A stretch of DNA of 64,000 nucleotides from Saprospiraceae bacterium (GTDB taxonomy: Bacteria; Bacteroidota; Bacteroidia; Chitinophagales; Saprospiraceae), in contig JAIYAP010000048.1 of NCBI GenBank assembly GCA_027488935.1, positions 26,092 to 90,091 of the forward strand. The letters are read 5' to 3'. Within the stretch, counting starts at the first letter, position 1; each line of letters starts with the position of its first letter. Shown here one piece after another: positions 16,794 to 25,134 of the stretch. A program made the translations under genes and the position numbers. The notes under the pieces are model-generated. The model was not told the origin of the DNA and ran no database searches. It worked only from the letters and a program-made list of their open reading frames with translations.

Positions 16794-19700
16794 CTATTTC
16801 AGGATGATTTTCCCCGTAAAGTCCAGGATTCTAAAGAAATACACGCCGGATGGCAATTGTTTGCGCTCAAAACGGTAGCGGTTTCCAATAAAGGTTTCCT
16901 CCGTTACCTTTCTGCCTAAGGCATCTGTCAGGACAAAGTTGCCTTGGGTGACTTCGGTGGGCAATTCAAAAAACAATTCCGTGGATGCCGGATTGGGATA
17001 CACTTTCAGGTTTTTGCCCAAAGCATTGGCTTCGTCTGTTTCCACGGATATGAATTTACTGCCGATGGTATGCAAGGTCGTGTTGGTCAAAATAGGGGCA
17101 TTGTTATCGAAATAAATGGCCGCGGTATTCAAAATTTTGCTGCCCTCGGGGTTGTTGGGCAATTGATTGATCTCGTATTTTACAAAACCCTGTGATGCCG
17201 CTGGATTGGACGTGCTGTCGGGCAGGTTAATCCGGTCGAAACGGAAGCGCAACACATTTCCGTTGATGATATCCACATCATAAGGGTGCGATGCCGCGCC
17301 AGGCGCGATGCTTCTAACATCCAAATAGGCGGATAAGGTGTCCAACAAAACCACGGTGTAGGCTGTATCGGTTCCCGTGTTTTGGAAGCGGATATTGTAT
17401 TGGATGGGGGTATTTTTTTCAATGAAATGTTCGGTAGCGTAACCCGTTGGAACGGCCTGCTTGTCGTTTGGATCAAAGGATGAAACATTTACCATACAAT
17501 CCGTGGAAATGAAGGAGTTGGTCGTAGACAAAGGAAACACGAGCGGCAATCCTGATTGACTAAAGCCGCCGCAACCTTCTATAAAGGCCGCAACAACGCC
17601 AGATGGAACTTGCTCCGACTGAATGCGGTAGGTCGCACCATTGGCAACTGCCGCAATGGTTGTCGACTCGCCCGGACCTAACTGGAACGGGGTGCTCATG
17701 TACATAATCAAGTCTTCTACGATGACAAATTCCTGCGCATTGGACATGCCCACGTTGCCAATGTTTTTCAACGACAAATGAACAGAGTCGCCATCACAAA
17801 CGGCAGTGGCTTTCAGCAATGCGCCTGATCCACCGGGATTCGTAATGCAACCAACGTCCGGGAGAATATGGGCCTCCGAACAATGGGTAATTCCAATGGG
17901 TGTGTTGCAATTTGTGGTGTAATTAATCTGGAACGTACCGCAATCACCTGGCGGCAGGGTACCTAAAACGAAATCGAAGGTGTTGCCACTTACAAAGGTT
18001 CCGGGGATACTGGCGCCATTGAACAATAAATAGGGATCTAGTTCCACTTCCACGTGTACATCCGAAACATATTGCGTGCTCAAATTACAATACTGTACCT
18101 GGTATTGATCGTCGAAACAAGGCCGAATGCGCTGGGTGGACAAATCAACTGACAAGCGCGGACATGCGGCTTCCAATTGTACCGGAATGTTTTGAGAACC
18201 AGGGTTATTGCTGCCGATCGTTTTAACATATGTGGTCGGACAAGTCGTGTTGTATACAAATGGAACATCCAAGCTCAGTTCTACCGAGGTGTCGCCCTGA
18301 CAAACTTCAATATCATAATACCCATTTGCGTCTGTCGTGCCGGTGTAAACCGTGCCGCTTACTAATCCGACCACCTTTACGTTCCAGAATCCCAGGCGTT
18401 GTTCGGCTGTATTTAAGGTACAATCGAGCGTTGAATCCAAAAATACATTTCCATATACATAATATGGATTCATTTCCAGATTATTGTAACGAATATGCTG
18501 CAGATAGGAATACAAGGCGACCTTAGGCGCTAATGCCATCGTTAGTTGGCCATTTTCAACCAACCAAAGGCTGTCACCAAAATAAACCACATCGTAAGGA
18601 TCGCCACTTATCCCGTCATTGTCGAGATCTAAGGCAGGCAGGACAAAAACAGGTGCATTGGGATTTGGATCTAACCAGTTGATGATGGTATGGGTTCTTT
18701 TGATACGGGCTTTTTCGCCATTGCAACTTGCAACAAACACCTGATCATTAAAAGAGGCGGCTAAAAAAACGTCATTGGAAGAAGTTGTGCTGACCGTATC
18801 AACGGCAAGATCTCCAGGATAAAACCAGGCTGGGATATGAAAACCGGCCGTACTGGGCAGGATGGTGATTTTCTGAACGCTAATCGCCGTATTTCCTGCG
18901 CCGTCTATGGCCAAAAAGGAACGCGTGATTTCTTTAGGCGAACCATCAGGATAGGTAACAACGGAATAAGCACTTAATATTGAAGCATTTCCATTGGAAC
19001 AATTGTCCCAAACGTTCACGGCTCCGAAAGCGGCAATCATTTGTAATGAATCTGATAAGGTTAGATTCAGGGATTGGTAAAACGCTTGGGTAATCGTAAG
19101 GTTGGCCGGCGCAATACAAGTAGGCGGCGTTACATCAGGCGTGCATTTCGGTGCGGCGCTGGTAACCGTAACGAGGCATTTGTTCCAGTTGTTGGCAGCA
19201 TCACCCACCCACAAGGCGACATCCTGCGTTCCTATTCCGACAATCGGAATGGCCGCGCTGGACAGGGGTGGGGTGGTTGCGCTTACATCTAGGGTAGCCC
19301 GGTACGTTAATGCGGAACAAGCATCGAAACTGCCATTGTCTAATACTTGTGGGTTCAAAAGCGTCGTGTTTGGCCCATTCAGGTTGGATTGAATGGTCAA
19401 TGCATTGACGCAAACGGCAGTAGGGGGCGTTACGTCCGGACTGCATGCATTGCCCGTGATGGTCACATTGCCCCAACATCTGTTGAATCCGCCTCCAGGC
19501 AGTGCAACACAGGCCGATATCACGAAGGTTCCCGTGCCAGCAATCGAGATGGATGGCATACAGGTTCCATTTACGCCTTGGGCAATGGACGTTTCCACAC
19601 AATTATAGGGACCGCCTTCCAAGATGTCATCGGGGACCAGGGTGGTGATCCCGCTTGGATGTGCTGGAATGGTTACCAGATCATTGCAAATAATGTTGTA

Positions 19701-20063
19701 AACAGCGCCCCCGGACACAGTTACCGTCGTCTGACAAGTGGCAGTGTTGCCAGCACCATCTGTTGCGGTGAAGACAACCTGGGTTGCTCCCAAGGGATAT
19801 ACGGCGTTCGATGGTTCCGTTGAAGTCACGGTGACAGGAGCGGGGCAATTGTCGCTCACGATGGGGGCCGTCAAAGAAACGGCCGTAGAGCAGATGCCAG
19901 GCGCTACTGTAACAGTCAGGTTGGCAGGGCAAAGGATGCTTGGGGCAACTATGTCTGGGCTGCATTGTGCAAACAAGTTGAGTTGTTGCACGATAAGCAG
20001 GGTTAGCAATAGCAGTCCTTTACTAAAAGGAAGCTGCCAATTTTGGTAGCATTGATTTTTCAT
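16794..20063 (-). CDS. HYR-domain, T9SS type A sorting domain surface protein
   Basis: Protein of about 1089 aa from the ATG at 20063; the frame opens further upstream to 20171, but MKNQCYQ gives a credible signal peptide ending LFAQ. A HYR-type Ig-like domain comes first (CPANLTVTVAPGICSTAVSLTAP ... GNTATCQTTVTV), then further Ig-like repeats, a SdrD B-like or CNA-B-like region (VYGNVFLDSTLDCTLN), a DUF7619/DUF11-like domain (SFDPNDKQAVPTGY) and a type A sorting domain ending GKIILK. The role is probably a structural or adhesive surface protein. The last 50 codons are duplicated as an orphan fragment at 3739-3897. Confidence 0.9.
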   Translation of the reverse strand: MKNQCYQNWQLPFSKGLLLLTLLIVQQLNLFAQCSPDIVAPSILCPANLTVTVAPGICSTAVSLTAPIVSDNCPAPVTVTSTEPSNAVYPLGATQVVFTATDGAGNTATCQTTVTVSGGAVYNIICNDLVTIPAHPSGITTLVPDDILEGGPYNCVETSIAQGVNGTCMPSISIAGTGTFVISACVALPGGGFNRCWGNVTITGNACSPDVTPPTAVCVNALTIQSNLNGPNTTLLNPQVLDNGSFDACSALTYRATLDVSATTPPLSSAAIPIVGIGTQDVALWVGDAANNWNKCLVTVTSAAPKCTPDVTPPTCIAPANLTITQAFYQSLNLTLSDSLQMIAAFGAVNVWDNCSNGNASILSAYSVVTYPDGSPKEITRSFLAIDGAGNTAISVQKITILPSTAGFHIPAWFYPGDLAVDTVSTTSSNDVFLAASFNDQVFVASCNGEKARIKRTHTIINWLDPNPNAPVFVLPALDLDNDGISGDPYDVVYFGDSLWLVENGQLTMALAPKVALYSYLQHIRYNNLEMNPYYVYGNVFLDSTLDCTLNTAEQRLGFWNVKVVGLVSGTVYTGTTDANGYYDIEVCQGDTSVELSLDVPFVYNTTCPTTYVKTIGSNNPGSQNIPVQLEAACPRLSVDLSTQRIRPCFDDQYQVQYCNLSTQYVSDVHVEVELDPYLLFNGASIPGTFVSGNTFDFVLGTLPPGDCGTFQINYTTNCNTPIGITHCSEAHILPDVGCITNPGGSGALLKATAVCDGDSVHLSLKNIGNVGMSNAQEFVIVEDLIMYMSTPFQLGPGESTTIAAVANGATYRIQSEQVPSGVVAAFIEGCGGFSQSGLPLVFPLSTTNSFISTDCMVNVSSFDPNDKQAVPTGYATEHFIEKNTPIQYNIRFQNTGTDTAYTVVLLDTLSAYLDVRSIAPGAASHPYDVDIINGNVLRFRFDRINLPDSTSNPAASQGFVKYEINQLPNNPEGSKILNTAAIYFDNNAPILTNTTLHTIGSKFISVETDEANALGKNLKVYPNPASTELFFELPTEVTQGNFVLTDALGRKVTEETFIGNRYRFERKQLPSGVYFFRILDFTGKIILK

Positions 20064-20332
20064 AGGACGATCATAACTTGAGTTGAACAAAGGATGAAGA
20101 TTTTGTTGCGCATAAATCATGATACAAAGGTGCAACCTAAGCGCAGGCCATACAAAATCAAAAAAACGCAAAAAATGAGCCTAAAACGCAAAAGTATTTT
20201 ACAATTAATTGGTATTCAATAAATTGTAAAAATAATATTGAATTTATTATGCCGGGTTTCTATTTTTGTGGCCTGTTTTTTGAAAGAAAATACTCAAAAA
20301 GGCATTTCATTTTGTTTTTCAAAGCACAAAAA

Positions 20333-21718
20333 ATGCAAAAAAGCCAGCTTGCACAATTAATTCAGTCCTTTTCCGGTCAGGAAAAACGCGAGATCCTGAA
20401 ATTTCTGCGTTCTCCATACTTTAATGTTCGGGAAGATGTGATCCAGTTGTTTGATTGGTTTTGCACCGAAAAAACACCTGATAAGGCAAGGGCCAAAGCG
20501 CAACTATCCGATGCAGATCCGCTATCGGATCAGGCCTTGCAATTGCGCATGACCTACTTGATGCGCTTGTTGGAGCAGTACCTTGCACAAAAAGAATTTG
20601 ATGGAAATGAAATCCAGCAGAACATATCGGTGGCTATTTCACTGCGAAAACGGGGTTTGTTGGTGCCTTTTGAACGACAAAAGAAATGGGTGCAGAAATC
20701 TTTGGAAAGTCAACCCATGCGGGATGTTCAATACTATGAATCCAAGTTTCGGCTGCATTGGGAAACCCATCAATTGGGATCCATTGTAGAGCCAACCAAT
20801 ACCGAACACCTACAGGCTGCTTCTGCAGCGGCTGATATCGTCTATGTGGCCCAAAAACTCCGCCTTATTTGTTTGAATGCTGCGCAACAAGCCGTATATC
20901 GGGCCGATTTCCAGAGCTCCTGGGAAAGTGAGGTGGTATTATTTGCGGAGAAAAACTTTGCAACGGAAATTCCGGTGATCGCCATTTACCTGCATTGTTA
21001 TCGGATGCTGCGTTCCCCGGAAGAAGAGCAGCATTTTCAGCAATTTAAGCAGATGTTGCTGCGTAGCCTGGATTTGTTTTCGCCCGACGAAAATCGAAGT
21101 CTGTTTATTTGGGCGATTAACTATTGTGTCCGTCGGCTCAACCTGGGTGAAAAACGCTTTTTCCAGGAAGTTACCGATTTATACAAACCTGGTATTGAGC
21201 AAGGTATTTTGCTCGAAAACGATGAGATTTCTCCCTACACCTATTATAACATTGTAGCGGCTGGTTTGCAGTCGGGTGATTTGGAATGGGTGCAATTTTT
21301 CATTTTTCAGTATAAAAACGCGCTTAAAAAGCAGTACCGGGAAAGCGCATTTAGTTTTAACCTGGCGCGGCTCGAATATGCCCAAAAACACTTCGATGCC
21401 GTGCTGGAATTGTTACAACAAGTGAATTACCGGGATACTTTGGTCAATTTGGCTGCGAAAACGCTGTTGCTAAAAACCTGGTACGAACTGGGTGAAATGG
21501 AAACCTTACAATCGCACCTTGATGCGATGCGCAATTATATCCATCGAAAAAGGGTGTTGGGGTATCATCGGAACAACAGTTTGAACATCATCAAATACAC
21601 CGATAAGTTGTTGAATATCAATTGGCACGAAAAAAACGAGGTAGAAAAATTGCGCGAGGCGATATTGAAAGAAGAGCATTTGACCGAGCGGGAGTGGTTG
21701 TTGGAGAAGATGGGGTAG
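20333..21718 (+). CDS. Conserved helical cytoplasmic protein, unknown
   Basis: Protein of 461 aa from the ATG at 20333 (MQKSQLAQLIQSFSG); the frame is open from 20249 but that extension looks non-coding. There is no signal peptide or transmembrane helix. The sequence is rich in helix-forming residues, with TPR-like or HEAT-like spacing in the second half (FNLARLEYAQKHFDAVLELLQQVNY). I do not recognise the family; similar helical proteins are common in Saprospiria-like genomes. Divergent from the HYR cargo gene. Confidence 0.8.
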   Translation: MQKSQLAQLIQSFSGQEKREILKFLRSPYFNVREDVIQLFDWFCTEKTPDKARAKAQLSDADPLSDQALQLRMTYLMRLLEQYLAQKEFDGNEIQQNISVAISLRKRGLLVPFERQKKWVQKSLESQPMRDVQYYESKFRLHWETHQLGSIVEPTNTEHLQAASAAADIVYVAQKLRLICLNAAQQAVYRADFQSSWESEVVLFAEKNFATEIPVIAIYLHCYRMLRSPEEEQHFQQFKQMLLRSLDLFSPDENRSLFIWAINYCVRRLNLGEKRFFQEVTDLYKPGIEQGILLENDEISPYTYYNIVAAGLQSGDLEWVQFFIFQYKNALKKQYRESAFSFNLARLEYAQKHFDAVLELLQQVNYRDTLVNLAAKTLLLKTWYELGEMETLQSHLDAMRNYIHRKRVLGYHRNNSLNIIKYTDKLLNINWHEKNEVEKLREAILKEEHLTEREWLLEKMG

Positions 21719-21768
21719 GAGTGTAGTTGTTAGTTTTTAGTTGTTAGTTTTTAGTTTTTAGTTTGGAC
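21719..21768. repeat. Short AT-rich tandem repeat
   Basis: Several imperfect copies of TTAGTTTTTAG / TTAGTTG follow directly after the stop of the helical protein gene. This is a low-complexity microsatellite-like tract, a possible site of slippage. Confidence 0.7.
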
Positions 21769-21875
21769 GATCGGGCGTAATGGGTTTTCTTAACCCAAGT
21801 CAATGAACCGCGCCGGTCAACACCCGCACATTTGCAGTATCAAATTTTGGTTCCATCAAAAAAAACAACTGCAAC

Positions 21876-22568
21876 ATGAAACAACTTTTTATTGTCTTTT
21901 CCATCCTGCTTGCGCTTTTGTCTGCATACAACATGTCGGCACAATCGCTGTTGGATGTCTCGGTGGGTAGTTCAACCCAAGACCGTGTTTCGGCCAATGT
22001 GGCTTACCGTTACCAGGTCAACGACCGGTTTCGAATTGGATTAGAGGCGCAATACGGTGCGCCCCGTTATCGGTTTGTGGATGCCAAACCTATTCGGGAA
22101 GGCTTTTCGACCACTTTTTCTGTGCCTTTGACCTACCGTTTGTACGAAAAAGATCAAATTCGACTGGATTTTTTCGCTCGAACGGGGCTGCGCGTCCAGG
22201 GCAAAATTGACCCTGATCAAAACGACGAACGGGACAGTATCCTTTCTGCTACTGCGGCATTGTTTGAGCCTGGCCTGCTCGTGACCATTCCTGCGAGCGA
22301 AAAAGTCCATTTTCAGGGTGGGATCACTTTTCCGATGGGGTTCCAGGTTAGCCCGTCTTCGTTGTTTGAATTTGCGCATGTACCGCTGATTTATGCGGGT
22401 TTGAACGTCAAAACCTCAGAAAGACGCCATATTTTCCTTAAAGCCATGACCGGTGCTGCGTTCGGTGGCAATGGCGACACCTACAAGTTCAGTTGGTCTT
22501 TGCAGGCCGGGATGCGCTTTGCCTTTGGTCGCCGTACCGCTGCTCCTTTGGTTGAACCTACTTTCTAA
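21876..22568 (+). CDS. Small outer-membrane beta-barrel protein
   Basis: Exported protein of 230 aa: signal peptide ending MSAQ, then alternating amphipathic strands with aromatic girdle residues (RVSANVAYRYQVNDRFRIGLEAQYG, RQDFF-like patterns, LQAGMRFAFG), typical of 8-10-strand outer-membrane barrels. The last mature strand ends close to the C-terminus. No sorting domain. It is followed after 21 bases by another small exported protein, probably co-transcribed. Ligand unknown. Confidence 0.75.
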   Translation: MKQLFIVFSILLALLSAYNMSAQSLLDVSVGSSTQDRVSANVAYRYQVNDRFRIGLEAQYGAPRYRFVDAKPIREGFSTTFSVPLTYRLYEKDQIRLDFFARTGLRVQGKIDPDQNDERDSILSATAALFEPGLLVTIPASEKVHFQGGITFPMGFQVSPSSLFEFAHVPLIYAGLNVKTSERRHIFLKAMTGAAFGGNGDTYKFSWSLQAGMRFAFGRRTAAPLVEPTF

Positions 22569-22589
22569 CAACTCAAAAACTACATTTCT

Positions 22590-23255
22590 ATGAAAAAGAT
22601 ACTTATTGCAAGCTGCCTGTTGGTTTGGGCCACTTTTTTGACCGCCCAAGAGGCAAAACCGTCCAAAATTGGCTGGTTTATCACACCCGAGGTCGGGTTA
22701 ATGTTCCTCGAAAACCACGTTGGCAAAACCATTGGTGCCTCCTTTGGTGTGAAACTCTGGAAAGATCGCCTCAAAGTGGGCATCATCAGTTATGGTCGGC
22801 CGGGACCGATCAATTCCTACACTGTAGATGCCAAATTGGCTGAAAATCAGACCTATTTGGGCAAAAGTTCGCTCAAACTTCGGGCCGATTGGGGTGTTGT
22901 GGGTGGTTTCATTGCCCCTACCTTTAAGTTTAAAAAGTTTGAACTGGATCTTCCGATCGGTTATGGTGTTGGTGTAGGCGGCTTTTACCTGCACGGCGAC
23001 GACCGCAAAACGCCTGATGGTGCGCGGGTGAGTGTGTGGGAAGACAAACTGTTCAAAGGTGAAGATGCGGCAGCGGGTGGCTGGACGGAGTTTGGTGCGC
23101 GGGTGTTTTTTCCAAGCAAAATCAAAGGCATGAGCTTTGGTGGGGGCGTGCATTACACCCTTATCAGCGGCTGGAAAACGTTTGCGGATCCGTCGGGTGA
23201 TTTTTATAACCAAAGAGTGCGGGTCAACTTGTTTGTGAATTTTGGTTCGCATTAA
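22590..23255 (+). CDS. Exported beta-strand-rich protein, probable outer-membrane barrel
   Basis: Exported protein of 221 aa: signal peptide ending LTAQ, then a strand-rich sequence (IGWFITPEVGLMFLENHVG, FELDLPIGYGVGVGGFYL, GGGVHYTLISGWKTF, RVRVNLFVNFGSH) ending in a C-terminal aromatic/hydrophobic strand. Probably a barrel or lipid-facing periplasmic fold. Its neighbour upstream is similar in size and type. A hairpin at 23281-23320 follows. Confidence 0.75.
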   Translation: MKKILIASCLLVWATFLTAQEAKPSKIGWFITPEVGLMFLENHVGKTIGASFGVKLWKDRLKVGIISYGRPGPINSYTVDAKLAENQTYLGKSSLKLRADWGVVGGFIAPTFKFKKFELDLPIGYGVGVGGFYLHGDDRKTPDGARVSVWEDKLFKGEDAAAGGWTEFGARVFFPSKIKGMSFGGGVHYTLISGWKTFADPSGDFYNQRVRVNLFVNFGSH

Positions 23256-23280
23256 GTGCTTGTAAATTTGTAAAAAGTAA

Positions 23281-23320
23281 TGGGCGACGAACTTCCAGGT
23301 CAATGGATGATCGTCGCCCA
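23281..23320 (+). terminator. Hairpin downstream of the barrel pair
   Basis: A perfect 10-base stem (TGGGCGACGA with its complement at 23311-23320) and a 20-base loop lie 25 bases after the stop. Only a short ATTTG follows, so termination is likely but not certain. Confidence 0.55.
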
Positions 23321-23442
23321 ATTTGTATGAAACTGCTGGTATTGTTCAAAAAATGACAAGACAGAAGAGGAATACTTACAGTTTGCCGAGTCAAAATGGA
23401 CGAACTGTTCGCGCCCGGACATTCGATTTCCCAAGCGCCCTT

Positions 23443-23450
23443 TACTTTTG
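23443..23450 (+). promoter_or_regulatory. Bacteroidota -7 element for the YHS gene
   Basis: TACTTTTG matches the TAnnTTTG consensus of Bacteroidota housekeeping promoters and lies 30 bases upstream of the ATG at 23481. No clear TTTG is seen in the -33 position, so this is a partial match. Confidence 0.45.
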
Positions 23451-23480
23451 CAGCAACAAGTAACAAAATCAATTATACAC

Positions 23481-23939
23481 ATGAAATCATTGCTGATTTT
23501 TTCCATCTCCATATTATTTGCCACGGTTGCTTTTTCTCAAACAGGCACACGTACCAAGCAATTTAACTTATCGGGTGGACTCGCAATTCAGGGATATGAC
23601 CCGGTTGCTTACTTTACCCAAAACAAAGCCGTAAAAGGAAGTGCTCAATATGCGGCAACCGTAGAAGGGGTTACGTACTATTTCGGTTCTGCAGCCAACA
23701 AAGACCTTTTTTATAAAAACACCAAGAAGTATGAACCACAATATGGCGGTTGGTGTGCGTATGCCATGGGCGCTACAAATTCCAAGGTGGAAATTGACCC
23801 TGCTACTTTTAAAATTGTAGATGGTAAATTATATTTGTTCTTCCACACCTGGTACAATAACACGCTGACCAAGTGGAACGCAGAAGAAGCCGCGCTGAAA
23901 TCAAAAGCGGATAATTATTGGCAATCAATTTTCAAATAA
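23481..23939 (+). CDS. YHS-domain exported protein
   Basis: Protein of 152 aa from the ATG at 23481; the longer frame from 23448 would spoil the signal peptide. After a signal peptide ending AFSQ, the YHS-like domain reads LAIQGYDPVAYFTQNKAVKGS ... FYFGSAANKDLF ... YEPQYGGWCAYAMG. The family is often annotated as YHS-domain metal-binding or lipoprotein-like, and the conserved GYDPVAYF and GWCA motifs are present. The exact role is unknown. It is co-oriented with the ATP-grasp gene 43 bases downstream. Confidence 0.88.
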   Translation: MKSLLIFSISILFATVAFSQTGTRTKQFNLSGGLAIQGYDPVAYFTQNKAVKGSAQYAATVEGVTYYFGSAANKDLFYKNTKKYEPQYGGWCAYAMGATNSKVEIDPATFKIVDGKLYLFFHTWYNNTLTKWNAEEAALKSKADNYWQSIFK

Positions 23940-23982
23940 AGCCGACTATGGACAGCGCAAAATACTGAACATACATACATCA

Positions 23983-25026
23983 ATGCTGAAGCGCAGATTA
24001 AGAATACTGTATATCAAAACTTCCAGTTGGGAGTATTGGCCAATGTGGCTGGTGTATCTGCCAGCCACATTTTATTTTATTTATTTGTCGATCAAGGCGC
24101 GCTCCTTGTTCTTTTTTTCGGCTTCTAATCCCTCCATTGAAACGGGTGGAATGTTTTTTGAAAGCAAATGGCAAATTTTCAAACTAATTCCAAAAGCCTA
24201 TTACCCAAGTACCATTTACATCCCGGAACAGACAACGCTTTCTTGCATATTAGAAAACATGTTTTCTGCCGGAATTGATTTTCCAATTATCGCCAAACCT
24301 GATCGGGGCGAACGCGGCTGGTGTGTAAAAAAATTGCACTCCCCGACCGAATTAGAAGCCTATAACGCACAGATTCCATTCCCATTTTTAGTGCAATCTT
24401 ACGTAGATTATCCGCTGGAATTTAGTATTTTGTATTCCAGAAATCCCAATAGCACGCAAGGAGAAATCGTCTCTGTGACCTTGAAAAAACTGCTCAGCAT
24501 TACGGGCGACGGCGTATCAAGCATGGATGAATTGATCCTACGCAACAACCGTGCATTATTGCAATACGCTAAATTGAAACACGATAAAAATTTAAATTTA
24601 TGTCATATATTGCAGTCTGGGGAAGAAAGGCTGCTCGTGCCTTATGGAAATCACGCCTTGGGAGCGATGTTTTTGAATTACAATCATATTATTGATGAAT
24701 CCCTACTCGCTGTTTTTGACAACATCAGCAAACATATTGAAGGTTTTTACTATGGTCGTTTTGATTTACGTTGCAGCAGTATTGAAGATCTGAAAAAAGG
24801 CCAAAATATAAGTATCCTGGAATTGAACGGTGCAGGCGCTGAGCCTTCCCATATTTACGATCCACAATTCCGATTTTGGGATGGACAAAAAGTTATCCTG
24901 CAACACTTTAACTTGATATATCAGGCAGCGATTGAAAACAGGAAAAAAGGAACTGATTTTATGTCGCTTTGGGATTTTATGAAAATATGGAAGTTAAAAA
25001 GAGCGTACAAAAAAATAGCCATATAA
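23983..25026 (+). CDS. ATP-grasp-fold protein, D-Ala-D-Ala ligase-like
   Basis: Protein of 347 aa with a hydrophobic stretch at residues about 19-36 and an ATP-grasp core: FPIIAKPDRGERGWCVKKL (nucleotide-binding lysine and glycine loop, residues about 104-122), FLVQSYVDYPLEFSILY and the metal-binding ILELNGAGAEPSHIYDP near residue 285. ATP-grasp enzymes join a carboxylate to an amine or thiol via an acyl-phosphate. The substrate here is unknown, and relatives are loosely annotated as D-alanine-D-alanine ligase. The N-terminal hydrophobic segment suggests membrane association. Confidence 0.8.
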   Translation: MLKRRLRILYIKTSSWEYWPMWLVYLPATFYFIYLSIKARSLFFFSASNPSIETGGMFFESKWQIFKLIPKAYYPSTIYIPEQTTLSCILENMFSAGIDFPIIAKPDRGERGWCVKKLHSPTELEAYNAQIPFPFLVQSYVDYPLEFSILYSRNPNSTQGEIVSVTLKKLLSITGDGVSSMDELILRNNRALLQYAKLKHDKNLNLCHILQSGEERLLVPYGNHALGAMFLNYNHIIDESLLAVFDNISKHIEGFYYGRFDLRCSSIEDLKKGQNISILELNGAGAEPSHIYDPQFRFWDGQKVILQHFNLIYQAAIENRKKGTDFMSLWDFMKIWKLKRAYKKIAI

Positions 25027-25134
25027 TACTTGCACGATCGGGAGACGCGCGCAAGTAAAATTTATGAACCAGGGGGCATATCCTACACGCTGCTGGATTG
25101 TTGGAAAATTTTGCCTCAAGCCATTAGAATAACA

